Source of the DNA: VGWB01 sp964480945
GTDB taxonomy: Bacteria; Bacteroidota; Ignavibacteria; UBA10030
Length of the DNA: 64,000 nucleotides
Assembly: GCA_964480945.1 (NCBI GenBank)
Contig: CAYZRX010000009.1
Span: 1 to 64,000 of the forward strand
Direction: 5' to 3'
In this document: positions 1-8,639 of the stretch, in pieces
How the letters are laid out: the number at the start of each line of letters is the position of its first letter
How positions within the stretch are numbered: position 1 is the first letter of the stretch
Translations under genes and position numbers: made by a program
The notes under the pieces: generated by a model
Told to the model about the DNA's origin: nothing
Database searches by the model: none
What the model saw: the letters and a program-made list of their open reading frames with translations, nothing else

Positions 1-1028
1 GGCTTCGCCCGATCACGCACACCCAGAACAAGCATCTCATCCCGATCGCGAACAAACCGATCCTGTACTACGCGATCGAAGCGGCCGTGGAGGCAGGCAT
101 CAAAGAGATCGCGATCGTCCACAACGCCGACAGCCTGGAGGTGCCCCGGTACGTCGGAGACGGGTCGAAATGGGGAGTGGCCATCACGTACCTTCAGCAG
201 GAACGCCCCGGCGGTCTCGCACAGGTCGTGCAGCTCGCCGAAGACTTTGTAAAGAAAGACGACTTCGTATTCTACCTCGGCGACAACATGGTCGTGGGTG
301 GTATCAAGCGATTTGTCGAGGACTTCGAGAGGAAGGGCTGCAACTGCCTGCTGACGCTTGCTCGAGTGAGGGACCCGGAGCGATTCGGCGTCCCGGACAT
401 TCTGAACGGCAGGATCGTTCGTGTCGAAGAGAAGCCGAAGGCCCCGAAGAGCCCGTACGCGGTCGCAGGGATCTATGTCTATGACGCCCACATCTTCGAA
501 GCTGTCGGAAACCTGAAGCCGAGTGCGAGGGGAGAGCTGGAGATCTCGGACGCGCACCAGTATCTCCTCGATCACGGCTTTTCGGTGGACTACGCTGAGA
601 TCACCGGCTGGTGGAAGGACACAGGGAAACCCTCTGACCTTCTCGAAGCGAATCGCCTGGTTTTGGATAACATTTCTCCTCGCATAGACGGTGAGGTTGA
701 CAAGCAGACCGACGTGGCCGGCAAAGTGATCATCGAGAAAGGGACGAAGGTGAGCAAAAGCAAAGTGCGGGGGCCTGTGATCATTGGCAAGGATTGCGTG
801 ATCGAGAACAGCTACATCGGTCCGTTCACCTCCATCGGGGATCGGACGGAGGTGCATAACAGCGAAGTCGAGTACAGCATCGTATTGAGGGATTGTAGGA
901 TCGCGAGCGTGGGGATCCGCATCGAGGGGAGCATTCTCGGGAATGACGTTGAGATCGTTGAGGCGAGCGGAAAGCCGCGCGTCCATCGGTTTATGATTGG
1001 GGATCAAAGCAGGGTGGAGGTGGCGTGA
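1..1028 (+). CDS. Sugar-1-phosphate nucleotidyltransferase (RmlA long form), 5' partial
   Basis: The reading frame is already open at the left edge, so the N-terminal GGxGTRL nucleotide-binding loop is missing; about 341 residues are visible, beginning LRPITHTQNKHLIPIANKP. This is the nucleotidyltransferase fold that joins a sugar 1-phosphate to a nucleoside triphosphate. Visible motifs include YLGDNM (metal-binding Asp), VEEKPKAPKS and GWWKDTG. The last third is a left-handed beta-helix of hexapeptide repeats (VIIGKDCVIENSYIGP), as in the long glucose-1-phosphate thymidylyltransferases of the RfbA2 type. Most likely it makes dTDP-glucose for envelope sugars. UTP-using homologues share the fold, so the exact substrate is uncertain. 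Confidence 0.85.
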   Translation, partial: LRPITHTQNKHLIPIANKPILYYAIEAAVEAGIKEIAIVHNADSLEVPRYVGDGSKWGVAITYLQQERPGGLAQVVQLAEDFVKKDDFVFYLGDNMVVGGIKRFVEDFERKGCNCLLTLARVRDPERFGVPDILNGRIVRVEEKPKAPKSPYAVAGIYVYDAHIFEAVGNLKPSARGELEISDAHQYLLDHGFSVDYAEITGWWKDTGKPSDLLEANRLVLDNISPRIDGEVDKQTDVAGKVIIEKGTKVSKSKVRGPVIIGKDCVIENSYIGPFTSIGDRTEVHNSEVEYSIVLRDCRIASVGIRIEGSILGNDVEIVEASGKPRVHRFMIGDQSRVEVA

Positions 1029-1095
1029 GCGTGAAGATGTGGATGTGGGTTGTGAGGTGTGGGATGTGAATGAGATACTTTCGAGAGTCAGAGGG

Positions 1096-1239
1096 ATGGA
1101 CACAGGGTACAAGAATCTAGAGATCTTCAAGTTATCGAGGGAATTGGCTATCGAAATTCACAGGATGACATTGACATTGCCGAAGTTTGAGATGTTTGAA
1201 GAAGGAAGTCAAATCCGCAGGTCGTCGAAATCGGTCCCT
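1096..1239 (+). CDS. Four-helix-bundle (23S rRNA IVP-type) protein, truncated by assembly gap
   Basis: Forty-eight residues starting MDTGYKNLEIFKLSRELA run into the 100-N gap. The opening YKNLEIFKLSRELAIEIH and the later QIRRSSKSVP match the start of the small four-helix-bundle family (TIGR02436) that was first seen in intervening sequences of 23S rRNA and is very common in Bacteroidota and Ignavibacteria. Full-length members are about 115-125 residues, so roughly 70 residues are lost in the gap. The molecular function of the family is not established. These genes are often multicopy, which may explain why the assembly broke here. Confidence 0.7.
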
Positions 1240-1339
1240 NNNNNNNNNNNNNNNNNNNNNNNNNNNNNNNNNNNNNNNNNNNNNNNNNNNNNNNNNNNNN
1301 NNNNNNNNNNNNNNNNNNNNNNNNNNNNNNNNNNNNNNN
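1240..1339. other. Scaffold gap of 100 Ns
   Basis: Exactly 100 ambiguous bases, the conventional placeholder for a gap of unknown size. It cuts the four-helix-bundle gene and removes whatever lies directly upstream of the enoyl-CoA hydratase start. Confidence 0.98.
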
Positions 1340-1349
1340 AAGGAATTCC

Positions 1350-2129
1350 ATGTATCAGACTCTTCTTGTTGAAACCCGGAATCGAACCGCGTTTGTCACC
1401 ATCAACCGTCCGGACAAGCTCAATGCGCTGAACGAACAAGCGAAGTCGGAGTTGAAGCAGGTGTTCGAGAGCCTCAGGAATGACGCGAACGTCGACGTCG
1501 TCATCCTGACCGGCGCGGGGGAGAAATCGTTCGTCGCAGGCACGGACATCAAAGAGCTGACGGAGCTGAACTCCGAGAGCGGACGCTCCTTTTCCGAAGG
1601 AGGACAGGGCGTCTTCAATCTTATTGAGAATCTTGGGAAGCCCGTCATCGCGGCTGTCAACGGCTACGCGCTCGGCGGGGGCTGCGAACTCGCCCTCGCC
1701 TGCCACATCAGGTACGCTTCGGAGAATGCCCGGTTCGGCCAACCTGAGGTGAATCTCGGCATCATCCCCGGCTACGGAGGGACACAACGCCTGGCCCGTT
1801 TGGTTGGAAAGGGGAAAGCGATGGAGATGATCCTCGCGGGAGATCCGATCGATGCTCAGGAAGCGTATCGGGTCGGGCTCGTGAACAAAGTCGTTCCGCA
1901 GGCCGAGCTTCTGAAAGCCGCCGAGGAGATTGCAGCGAAGATTATCGCAAAAGGGCAGCTTGCCGTGCGGACGGCACTGAAGGCGGTGAACGCGACGCAG
2001 GAAACATCTCTGAGCGACGGGCAGACGTTGGAGGCGCGATTGTTTGGAGAAAGTTGCGGGACGGAGGATTTCAAGGAGGGGACGAAAGCCTTCCTCGAAA
2101 AAAGAAAACCGGCGTTCAAGAACAAGTGA
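1350..2129 (+). CDS. Enoyl-CoA hydratase/isomerase family protein (crotonase)
   Basis: A 259-residue crotonase-fold protein, the usual length of a stand-alone enoyl-CoA hydratase, which adds water across the double bond of trans-2-enoyl-CoA in fatty-acid or amino-acid breakdown. The oxyanion-hole segment FVAGTDIKEL is at residues 61-70 and the second one, NGYALGGGCELALA, near 104-117. Both catalytic glutamates expected of a true hydratase are present (E113 in GGCEL, E133 in QPEVNLGIIPGYGG). An AAGGA ribosome site lies just before the ATG, directly after the gap. No other beta-oxidation gene is adjacent, so the acyl substrate is unknown. Confidence 0.9.
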   Translation: MYQTLLVETRNRTAFVTINRPDKLNALNEQAKSELKQVFESLRNDANVDVVILTGAGEKSFVAGTDIKELTELNSESGRSFSEGGQGVFNLIENLGKPVIAAVNGYALGGGCELALACHIRYASENARFGQPEVNLGIIPGYGGTQRLARLVGKGKAMEMILAGDPIDAQEAYRVGLVNKVVPQAELLKAAEEIAAKIIAKGQLAVRTALKAVNATQETSLSDGQTLEARLFGESCGTEDFKEGTKAFLEKRKPAFKNK

Positions 2130-2203
2130 GTGCCGCTCGTTCGAGATGTGATGAACGCAGTGGTTTGACGCCTATCGAATTACTTTCAGACTATCATCGG
2201 AGT

Positions 2204-3691
2204 ATGAGCCAGAACAAGAACACGGGTACGGACCAGTCGAAGCTGATGGAGAAGATCGTTTCGCTCGCGAAGCGGCGGGGGTTCGTCTATCAGTCGAGCG
2301 AGATCTACGGAGGTTTGAACGGGTGCTGGGACTACGGCCCGCTTGGCGTCGAGATGCTCAATAACTTGAAGCAGCAGTGGTGGAAAAGCATGACCTACCG
2401 CGAGAATGTTGAAGGAGTCGATGCAAGCATCCTCATGCATCCTCGCGTCTGGGAAGCGTCCGGCCACGTCGAGAACTTCACGGATCCCATGGTCGATTGC
2501 CGGCAGTGCAAGGCGCGGTATAAGCTGGATGTTCTGTTCGAAGATCTCTCCCTGAAGCGGAAGAAGGAAGCCCTTCGCGAACTCGAGCCCGGGAAGTTCG
2601 ACGGCCAAATCAAGGATGATATCATACTCGAGGAATTCGATAAACTCATTGGCACTGATGCTGAGGCAGCGAAGGTCGTGACCGTGCTCGCCTGCCCGAA
2701 CTGCGGGAACAAAGGGACCTTCACGGATGCGCGCAAGTTCAACCTGATGTTCAAGACGTTCGTCGGGCCGGTCGAGGATTCGTCCGCCGTGGTCTATCTG
2801 AGGCCCGAGACGGCCCAGGGCATCTTCGTGAATTTCCTCAACGTGCTCTCCTCCTCGCGCCAGAAGCTCCCGTTCGGCATCGCCCAGATCGGCAAGGCCT
2901 TCCGGAACGAGATCAACACGAAGAACTTCCTGTTTCGGACGCGCGAGTTCGAACAGATGGAAATGCAGTTCTTCGTGAAACCGGGAACGGACGACCAGTA
3001 TTATGAATACTGGCGCTCCGAACGCATGAAGTGGTTCAGCGACCTAGGAATGAAGCCGGAGAAGCTCCGGTGGCACCAGCATCCGAAGGAGAAGCTTGCC
3101 CACTACGCCAAGGTCGCGTACGACATCGAGTACCAGTTCCCGTTCGGCTGGGGGGAGATCGAAGGCATTCACAACCGAACCGATTACGACCTTTCTCGGC
3201 ACGAGCAATTCTCCGGAAAGAGTCTGAGGTACTTTGACGAGGAGACGAAGGAGAAAATCACCCCGTATGTCATCGAGACCTCTGCCGGCGCCAGCCGGTC
3301 GTTCATGGCGTTTCTCGTCGACGCGTTCCACGAAGAGGAAGCCCCGACAGCGGAAGGAACGATGGAGACCCGGGCGGTCTTGAAACTCGACCCAAGACTT
3401 GCGCCCACCAAGGCTGCCGTGTTCCCGCTCGTCAACCGTGACGGCATGCCGGAGATCGCCAGGAAAATAGAAGAAGACCTCCGGCCGCATTTCCGCGTCT
3501 TCTATGACGAAAGCGGTGCAGTGGGTCGACGCTATCGTCGACAGGACGAGGCCGGGACGCCATTCTGCATCACCGTTGACTCCCAGACGCTCCAAGATCA
3601 AACCGTCACGATCCGGGACCGGGATTCGATGAAGCAGATACGAGTCCCCCTGACCGGCATCCGCGGCTACATTGCAGAGAGGTTGATCTAA
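2204..3691 (+). CDS. glyQS: Glycyl-tRNA synthetase, homodimeric type
   Basis: Charges tRNA-Gly with glycine in the cytoplasm. With the start MSQNKNTG the protein is 495 residues, typical of the alpha2 (archaeal/eukaryotic/Thermus) type rather than the two-subunit enzyme. Class II signatures are visible: RGFVYQSSEIYGG near residue 25, FRNE (motif 2) near 233, FRTREFEQME near 244. Four cysteines (C99, C102, C164, C167, as CRQC and CPNCG) form the expected zinc site in the insertion domain. The C-terminal anticodon-binding domain follows DPRLAPTKAAVFPL. The frame is open upstream, but the ATG at 2204 gives the family's usual N-terminus. Confidence 0.96.
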   Translation: MSQNKNTGTDQSKLMEKIVSLAKRRGFVYQSSEIYGGLNGCWDYGPLGVEMLNNLKQQWWKSMTYRENVEGVDASILMHPRVWEASGHVENFTDPMVDCRQCKARYKLDVLFEDLSLKRKKEALRELEPGKFDGQIKDDIILEEFDKLIGTDAEAAKVVTVLACPNCGNKGTFTDARKFNLMFKTFVGPVEDSSAVVYLRPETAQGIFVNFLNVLSSSRQKLPFGIAQIGKAFRNEINTKNFLFRTREFEQMEMQFFVKPGTDDQYYEYWRSERMKWFSDLGMKPEKLRWHQHPKEKLAHYAKVAYDIEYQFPFGWGEIEGIHNRTDYDLSRHEQFSGKSLRYFDEETKEKITPYVIETSAGASRSFMAFLVDAFHEEEAPTAEGTMETRAVLKLDPRLAPTKAAVFPLVNRDGMPEIARKIEEDLRPHFRVFYDESGAVGRRYRRQDEAGTPFCITVDSQTLQDQTVTIRDRDSMKQIRVPLTGIRGYIAERLI

Positions 3692-3692
3692 G

Positions 3693-4892
3693 TTGTCCGC
3701 CACCCCCCGTCGACTTGGCTTCGCCGTTTTCTCCGCGGCATCTACGTGGGGGCTTGTGTTCCTCTGCGCTCTTCTGTTCTCTTCGGTGTCCAGGGGTCAA
3801 TGGATTGAAGATCCGGCCGTTGACTCGCTCGTCCAACGCGGTATCCACGACATCTACAACATCGAGTTTGAAAAGGCTGATAGCGAGTTTGCAGAGGTCA
3901 CCCGGCTGCGGCCCGATCATCCTGCCGGTTATTTCTTCCAGGCGATGACGGAATGGTGGCGGATCCTGACAAACTTCGATGACGAATCGCAGGACGAGCG
4001 GTACTACGACATGCTCGAGAAGGTCATCGACATGTGCAACGCGCGTCTTGAAAAGAATGAAAACGATATCACCGCTCTCTTCTTCAAGGGGGGAGCTGTT
4101 GGATTTCGGGGAAGGCTCCGCGGGAATCGGGGTTCCTGGCTGAAGGCGGCGAACGATGGACTCATCGCGCTGCCGGCAGTCCGGAGAGCGTATCAACTCG
4201 AGCCGGACAATTACGATGTCTTGCTGGGGATGGGGATCTACAACTACTACGCTGAGGTCGTGCCCGATCTGTATCCGATCGTCAAACCGCTTATGATCTT
4301 CTTCCCGAGCGGCGATAAGAAAAAAGGACTTGAACAGCTCGAGCTTGCATCTCAAAGAGCCCGGTACGCCAAGACTGAGGCAGCTTATTTCCTTCTGCAG
4401 ACCTATTTCACGTACGAGAAGCAATACATACGCGCACTTGAAATCGCGCGGGATCTTTTCCAGCGGTACCCGCGGAATCCCCTTTTTCATCGCATGTACG
4501 GACGCTGCTATGTAAGTATCGGGTACTGGGCAGAGGCCTTCAAAGTCTTCAGCGAGATCGAGAAGCGCTTCACTGCACATCAGGAAGGATATGACGTCTA
4601 TGACGGCAGGGAGGCGTACTACTACATCGGACGGTACTATTTTGTTTCAGGGAAGCTCGACGAAGCGCTCCGGAATCTCTTCAAGTGTGATGAGCTTTCT
4701 CGCCGGGTCGATAAAGAAGGGGCCTCCGGCTTTATGTCCATGGCGAATCTCACCATCGGAATGATCTACGATCTTCAGCAGAATCGCAGTGCGGCCCTGG
4801 CACAGTATCGGAAAGTCCTTGAAATGAAGGAGTACGAAAACACTTACAAGGACGCCCACAGGTATATGGAAAAACCCTACAGCAGGAACTGA
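3693..4892 (+). CDS. Exported tetratricopeptide-repeat protein
   Basis: A 399-residue protein with a TTG start two bases after glyQS. The N-terminus is a signal peptide: a basic MSATPRRLGF stretch, then a hydrophobic run to about residue 34 (LVFLCALLFSSVSRG). The rest is helical with TPR-like units: A/G-x-Y and LxPDHPAGYF-type pairs, NPLFHRMYGRCY, EAYYYIGRYYFVSGKLDEA and AALAQYRKVLEM near the C-terminus. Such proteins usually serve as periplasmic or outer-membrane-associated scaffolds. The specific partner is unknown. Its stop overlaps the next start (TGATG), so it is probably translated together with the ZIP transporter. Confidence 0.75.
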   Translation: MSATPRRLGFAVFSAASTWGLVFLCALLFSSVSRGQWIEDPAVDSLVQRGIHDIYNIEFEKADSEFAEVTRLRPDHPAGYFFQAMTEWWRILTNFDDESQDERYYDMLEKVIDMCNARLEKNENDITALFFKGGAVGFRGRLRGNRGSWLKAANDGLIALPAVRRAYQLEPDNYDVLLGMGIYNYYAEVVPDLYPIVKPLMIFFPSGDKKKGLEQLELASQRARYAKTEAAYFLLQTYFTYEKQYIRALEIARDLFQRYPRNPLFHRMYGRCYVSIGYWAEAFKVFSEIEKRFTAHQEGYDVYDGREAYYYIGRYYFVSGKLDEALRNLFKCDELSRRVDKEGASGFMSMANLTIGMIYDLQQNRSAALAQYRKVLEMKEYENTYKDAHRYMEKPYSRN

Positions 4893-5635
4893 TGGTCCTC
4901 GAGGTCCTTCTCTTCGGTCTCGCCGCGGCAGTCGCCGAGGTTTTCGGGGGCAGCATCATCTACTTTGGGAGGTCATGGCCGCGACGGGTACAAGAAACGC
5001 TGATGGCGCTCGGAGCCGGGTTCATCCTTGCCCTCGTCTTCCTCAAGCTCATTCCCGAAAGCATTAGGACGCTCGGTGAATCGGCGGCTCTCTATTGCCT
5101 GATTGGTTTCGCGACGATACATTTCTTCGAACACGCGATCGTCGGTCATCTGCATTTTGGCGAAGAGACGCACTCGGACGTCATGGTATCGAGAACGGCG
5201 AGTATCTCGGCGTTCTCCGGTCTCTTCATCCACGCCTTCCTCGACGGTTTCTCGATCTCGGTCGGGCTGCAATTCAACCACCTCGTCGGCGTGCTGATAT
5301 TTGTGGCCGTGCTGCTCCACAAGTTTCCGGAAGGCCTGACGATCGGATCGATCGTTCTGGCAGCGGGTTATCCCAAGAAGAAGATCTTACTTTCTGCCGT
5401 GGGGCTGGCCGCTGCAACGATGCTGGGTGTCTGCACGGTCTTGGGATTCCGTCAAGTCAATGAGAACCTGATCGGGATGGCATTTGCGTTCACGGCGGGG
5501 GTCGCGACATACGTCGGGGCGAGCGATCTGATCCCCGAAATCAACAAATCGAAGGATCGAATACCGCCGCTCGTCGTGTTCGCGGGAATGCTCTTGTTCT
5601 ATCTGAGCGACCGAATTCTCGAGAAGCTTCTGTAG
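4892..5635 (+). CDS. ZIP family divalent metal transporter
   Basis: A 247-residue inner-membrane protein with about eight hydrophobic segments. The two diagnostic ZIP metal-binding helices are present: HAFLDGFSISVG (TM4) and HKFPEGLTIGS (TM5). Between TM3 and TM4 there is a short His/Glu loop (FFEHAIVGHLHFGEETHSD) that may also contact metal. ZIP proteins import zinc or other divalent cations into the cytoplasm. The start overlaps the stop of the TPR gene by one base, indicating translational coupling. Zinc supply would fit the zinc-binding (C+) forms of ribosomal proteins L31, L28 and S18 in this window, though that link is inference. Confidence 0.9.
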   Translation: MVLEVLLFGLAAAVAEVFGGSIIYFGRSWPRRVQETLMALGAGFILALVFLKLIPESIRTLGESAALYCLIGFATIHFFEHAIVGHLHFGEETHSDVMVSRTASISAFSGLFIHAFLDGFSISVGLQFNHLVGVLIFVAVLLHKFPEGLTIGSIVLAAGYPKKKILLSAVGLAAATMLGVCTVLGFRQVNENLIGMAFAFTAGVATYVGASDLIPEINKSKDRIPPLVVFAGMLLFYLSDRILEKLL

Positions 5636-5667
5636 CGGTGGTGGAGGTGAGAGAGTGCGGATGGACG

Positions 5668-6606
5668 CTAGAGGTTCATCCCGATCGAAATCCGATGCAA
5701 GCCTCCGATGCTTCCGTAGGAATTGTAGGCATAGTCGACGACGTAGTCGCCGAGAATGATCCCGCCGCCCAACGAGATCCCGGCGAGTCCAGCGCCGGTC
5801 CCCATCTTGAGCTCCTTCCTCTGCTCGTTACTGTACCCCACGCGCAAGCGTACGGACTCGCTCATCAGGAATTCCGCTCCGAGGGAGAATGAGCTGAAGC
5901 GCTGGATGAAGTTGTCTTGAGATTCATTGAGCTTGTGGAAATTCAAATTGAGCAAGACGGGGAGATGCTCCGGCTGTTTTGTGATGCCGATCTTGACGTC
6001 GAGCGGAAGGGACTCCCGGGTCTGCAGATAGGAGCTCAACTGCGCCCCGAGCGACAAGACGCTTGCGCCGATGGTGATGTTCTGCGACGGGATCTCGTAG
6101 AGGACACCCGCGTCGATGGCCAGAGCGGTCGATCGCGAGCCGGCGATGGAGGAATAAATGATCTTCGCGTTCAGACCGACGCTCGTCACATCGTCCAGGG
6201 CCCTTCCCACGCCGACGATCACAGCGAGGTCTGTCGCGCTGAACGTGCCCAACGTGTTCAAGGACTCATCCGTTTCCGTGAATGAACCGTAGTCGAGGAA
6301 GAGGAGACCCGCACCGACGGTGCCGATGCCTTCCAGGGATTGAGCATAAGAGAGATGGCCCCCGTTCACATCGAGCAAATGCTTCAGGAACCCGGCCGAT
6401 GCTCTCCGTCCGCTCAGGGTTGACAGCGCGGCAGGATTGTAGAAGAGCATGTTTGGATCGTTCGTCATCGAGACAAAGCTGCCGTTGAGACCCGCGGCAC
6501 GTGCGCCGACATCATTGCGAAGGAAACTGTAGGTCCCGACCTCCTGTGCGAGACCGATCGTGAGCAGGCAAAGGAGCGAAGTGGCGATGAGGAGAGATCG
6601 TTTCAT
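5668..6606 (-). CDS. PorV/PorQ family outer-membrane protein (PorQ-like)
   Basis: A 312-residue secreted beta-barrel protein. The start at 6606 gives a clear signal peptide (MKRSLLIATSLLCLLTIGLAQ). The following segment, with FLRNDVGARAAGLNGSFVSM and DPNMLFYNPAALS, is the hallmark of the PorV/PorQ (UPF0164) family; LLFLDYGSFTETDE and FSATDLAVIVGVGRALDD fit PorQ best. PorQ and PorV take part in the type IX secretion system of Bacteroidota, but many members occur in genomes with other barrels. No other T9SS gene is in the window. The gene is convergent with the ZIP gene. Confidence 0.8.
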   Translation of the reverse strand: MKRSLLIATSLLCLLTIGLAQEVGTYSFLRNDVGARAAGLNGSFVSMTNDPNMLFYNPAALSTLSGRRASAGFLKHLLDVNGGHLSYAQSLEGIGTVGAGLLFLDYGSFTETDESLNTLGTFSATDLAVIVGVGRALDDVTSVGLNAKIIYSSIAGSRSTALAIDAGVLYEIPSQNITIGASVLSLGAQLSSYLQTRESLPLDVKIGITKQPEHLPVLLNLNFHKLNESQDNFIQRFSSFSLGAEFLMSESVRLRVGYSNEQRKELKMGTGAGLAGISLGGGIILGDYVVDYAYNSYGSIGGLHRISIGMNL

Positions 6607-6788
6607 CGATTTGAATCTAGCCAAATAACCACTGAATTTCAAGAACGCTTCGCTGCTCGCCTCGTGCGTCCGAAGCTGGAATCCTTCGCGCCCGTCATCA
6701 AGTCGAGGCTCAATATTTGCCGTTGCAACTCATGAGAATTTTGACTAACTTCTCAGCATCGGTTTGAACAGCCAATCTGGAGATAGTG

Positions 6789-7007
6789 ATGAAACCCGGA
6801 ATTCACCCTGAATACAAGCGGTCCATCGTTACCTGTGTTTGCGGTAATACCTTCGAAACGCGGTCCACTGCAGGCAATCTGCACGTAGAAATCTGCTCGA
6901 ACTGCCATCCGTTCTTCACGGGCAAGCAGAAGTTGGTTGATTCTGCGGGCCGTGTCGAGCGCTTCACGAGGAAATACGCGAAGAAGGTAGTGGCGCCGAG
7001 CAGCTAG
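6789..7007 (+). CDS. rpmE: 50S ribosomal protein L31 (zinc-binding form)
   Basis: Seventy-two residues starting MKPGIHPEYKRSIVTCVCG. The four cysteines of the C+ (zinc ribbon) form are present as CVC near residue 15 and CSNC near 36 (EICSNCHPFFTGKQK). L31 sits in the central protuberance and helps bridge the two subunits. An in-frame GTG directly upstream (6786) could extend it by one residue, but the ATG gives the canonical MKxxIHP start. A strong terminator follows at 7033-7069. Confidence 0.96.
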   Translation: MKPGIHPEYKRSIVTCVCGNTFETRSTAGNLHVEICSNCHPFFTGKQKLVDSAGRVERFTRKYAKKVVAPSS

Positions 7008-7032
7008 CGCCGCTGAGGCGTGATGACACAAG

Positions 7033-7069
7033 TGCGGAATGTATCTCAGACATACGTTCCGCATTTTTC
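7033..7069 (+). terminator. Rho-independent terminator after rpmE
   Basis: Stem TGCGGAA with TTCCGCA, extended inside by GTAT/ATAC, then five Ts. It separates rpmE from rsmB. Confidence 0.8.
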
Positions 7070-7111
7070 ATTTCTGGCCACAGCAGTCGCTGCGCAGAGA
7101 CGAGAAGAAGC

Positions 7112-8491
7112 ATGACCCAAGAGCCTGCTACATCCCCCAGGGACGCGGAGATCCCCAGCCTCTATCGAGGACCGCGAGGGACGGCGATCAAGATCCTCAA
7201 CCGAGTCGAGCGTTCGGATTCTTATCTTGACCGCCTTGTCGAGACAGAGTTGCGCACGAACGAGATGAACGATCTCGACAAGAGCCTCATGAACGAGATC
7301 GTCACCGGCGTCGTTCGTTGGCAGATGAAGCTGGATTGGGTTCTGACGGGATTCTTCCACGGGAATTTCACCAAGGCCGAGACAAACGTCCGCAATGCCC
7401 TGCGGGTCGCCCTCTATCAAATTCTCTTCCTCGATAAGGTCCCTCACTCAGCTGCTGTCAACGAGTCGGTCGAGTTCATCAAGCGCCTCCGGGGCCAGAA
7501 GGTGGCCGATCTTGTCAACGCTGTTCTTCGTAACATCCTCCGGAATCTCGACAACATCCGGTACCCGGACGTCAATGAGGATCGAATTCAGCACCTTGCC
7601 GTTGTCGAGTCGCATCCGTTGTGGCTGGTCAGGCGCTGGGTGGCACGATTCGGTTATGACGAGGCGCGTCGCCTGCTGTCGGCGGACAACCAGAGGCCGG
7701 ACCTTACGCTGCGCGTCAACAGGCTGAAGATCGATTTCAACTACTTTCTCTCCCAGCTCGAGCAACACCAGGTCCAGTTCTCCCGGTCTGAGTATCTCGA
7801 CTTCTTCGTACGGGTGAAACATATGGCGGGGATCGGAAGCTCGGAGATGTTCCGACAGGGATTCTTTGTCGTGCAGGATGAAAGTGCGGGCCTGGCGGTG
7901 CAATTGCTTGACCCGAAACCGGGAGACCGAGTCATCGACATGTGCTCTGCGCCCGGCGGAAAAGCCACGTTTATCGGTGAATTGATGAAGAACGTTGGCG
8001 AGGTCATCGCCATCGACCGCTACGAGACGCGACTCAATATGGTCAAGAATGCCTGCCAGCGCCTCGGCATCGCGAACGCTCACTTCATTACGGCCGATGC
8101 ATCGACCGTGCAGATCGCTCCGGCCGAGAAGGTCATCGTCGATGCACCTTGCTCGGGCCTCGGCGTCCTCGCGAAAAAGCCGGATTCGAAGTGGAAGCGC
8201 GAGCCTGAGGACCTCAAGAAGCTGGTCGAGATTCAGCGTAGCATTCTTGAGAATGCAGCACACCACGTGAAACCCGGCGGCATTCTCGTTTATAGTACTT
8301 GCACTACGGAACCGGAGGAGAATCTCAATACTGTGAAGGATTTCCTGTCTGCGCACAGTGAATTCGTCATGGAGAATGCGAGACAGTTCGTCGATCCCCG
8401 CGTAGTTTCGCCGGATGGTTACATCGAGACCTTTCCGCACAAACATGGTATGGATGGATCGTTCGCGGTCAGGTTGAAGAAAACAACCTGA
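7112..8491 (+). CDS. rsmB: 16S rRNA (cytosine-967-C5)-methyltransferase RsmB
   Basis: A 459-residue, two-domain protein. Residues about 20-150 form a NusB-like RNA-binding domain (GVVRWQMKLDWVL, VPHSAAVNESVEF). The C-terminal Rossmann methyltransferase has the SAM loop DMCSAPGGKATFIGE near 275 and both cysteines of the m5C mechanism: VDAPCSGLG near 347 (nucleophile-release pair) and STCTTEPEEN near 396. It methylates C967 of 16S rRNA using S-adenosylmethionine. It stands alone between the rpmE terminator and the DUF1028 promoter. Confidence 0.93.
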   Translation: MTQEPATSPRDAEIPSLYRGPRGTAIKILNRVERSDSYLDRLVETELRTNEMNDLDKSLMNEIVTGVVRWQMKLDWVLTGFFHGNFTKAETNVRNALRVALYQILFLDKVPHSAAVNESVEFIKRLRGQKVADLVNAVLRNILRNLDNIRYPDVNEDRIQHLAVVESHPLWLVRRWVARFGYDEARRLLSADNQRPDLTLRVNRLKIDFNYFLSQLEQHQVQFSRSEYLDFFVRVKHMAGIGSSEMFRQGFFVVQDESAGLAVQLLDPKPGDRVIDMCSAPGGKATFIGELMKNVGEVIAIDRYETRLNMVKNACQRLGIANAHFITADASTVQIAPAEKVIVDAPCSGLGVLAKKPDSKWKREPEDLKKLVEIQRSILENAAHHVKPGGILVYSTCTTEPEENLNTVKDFLSAHSEFVMENARQFVDPRVVSPDGYIETFPHKHGMDGSFAVRLKKTT

Positions 8492-8510
8492 TGCTCTCCG
8501 ATTACGGTGC

Positions 8511-8541
8511 TTTGTGTTAAGAGAGTTTTCTCCCTATATTC
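8511..8541 (+). promoter_or_regulatory. Bacteroidota-type promoter of the DUF1028 gene
   Basis: TTTG (8511-8514), a 20-base spacer, then TATATTC (8535-8541). This matches the -33/-7 layout of the housekeeping sigma factor in Bacteroidota and has the same spacing as other sites in this window. It overlaps no gene and lies about 100 bases before the start codon. Confidence 0.65.
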
Positions 8542-8639
8542 CCACCGCACTCTGCGTGTCATAGGAACGAGCAGCCTCAGTCGTTCTGACGTATCCTCAT
8601 TCTTTGACCACTACCACTCTACCACTAAGGAGGAACAAT

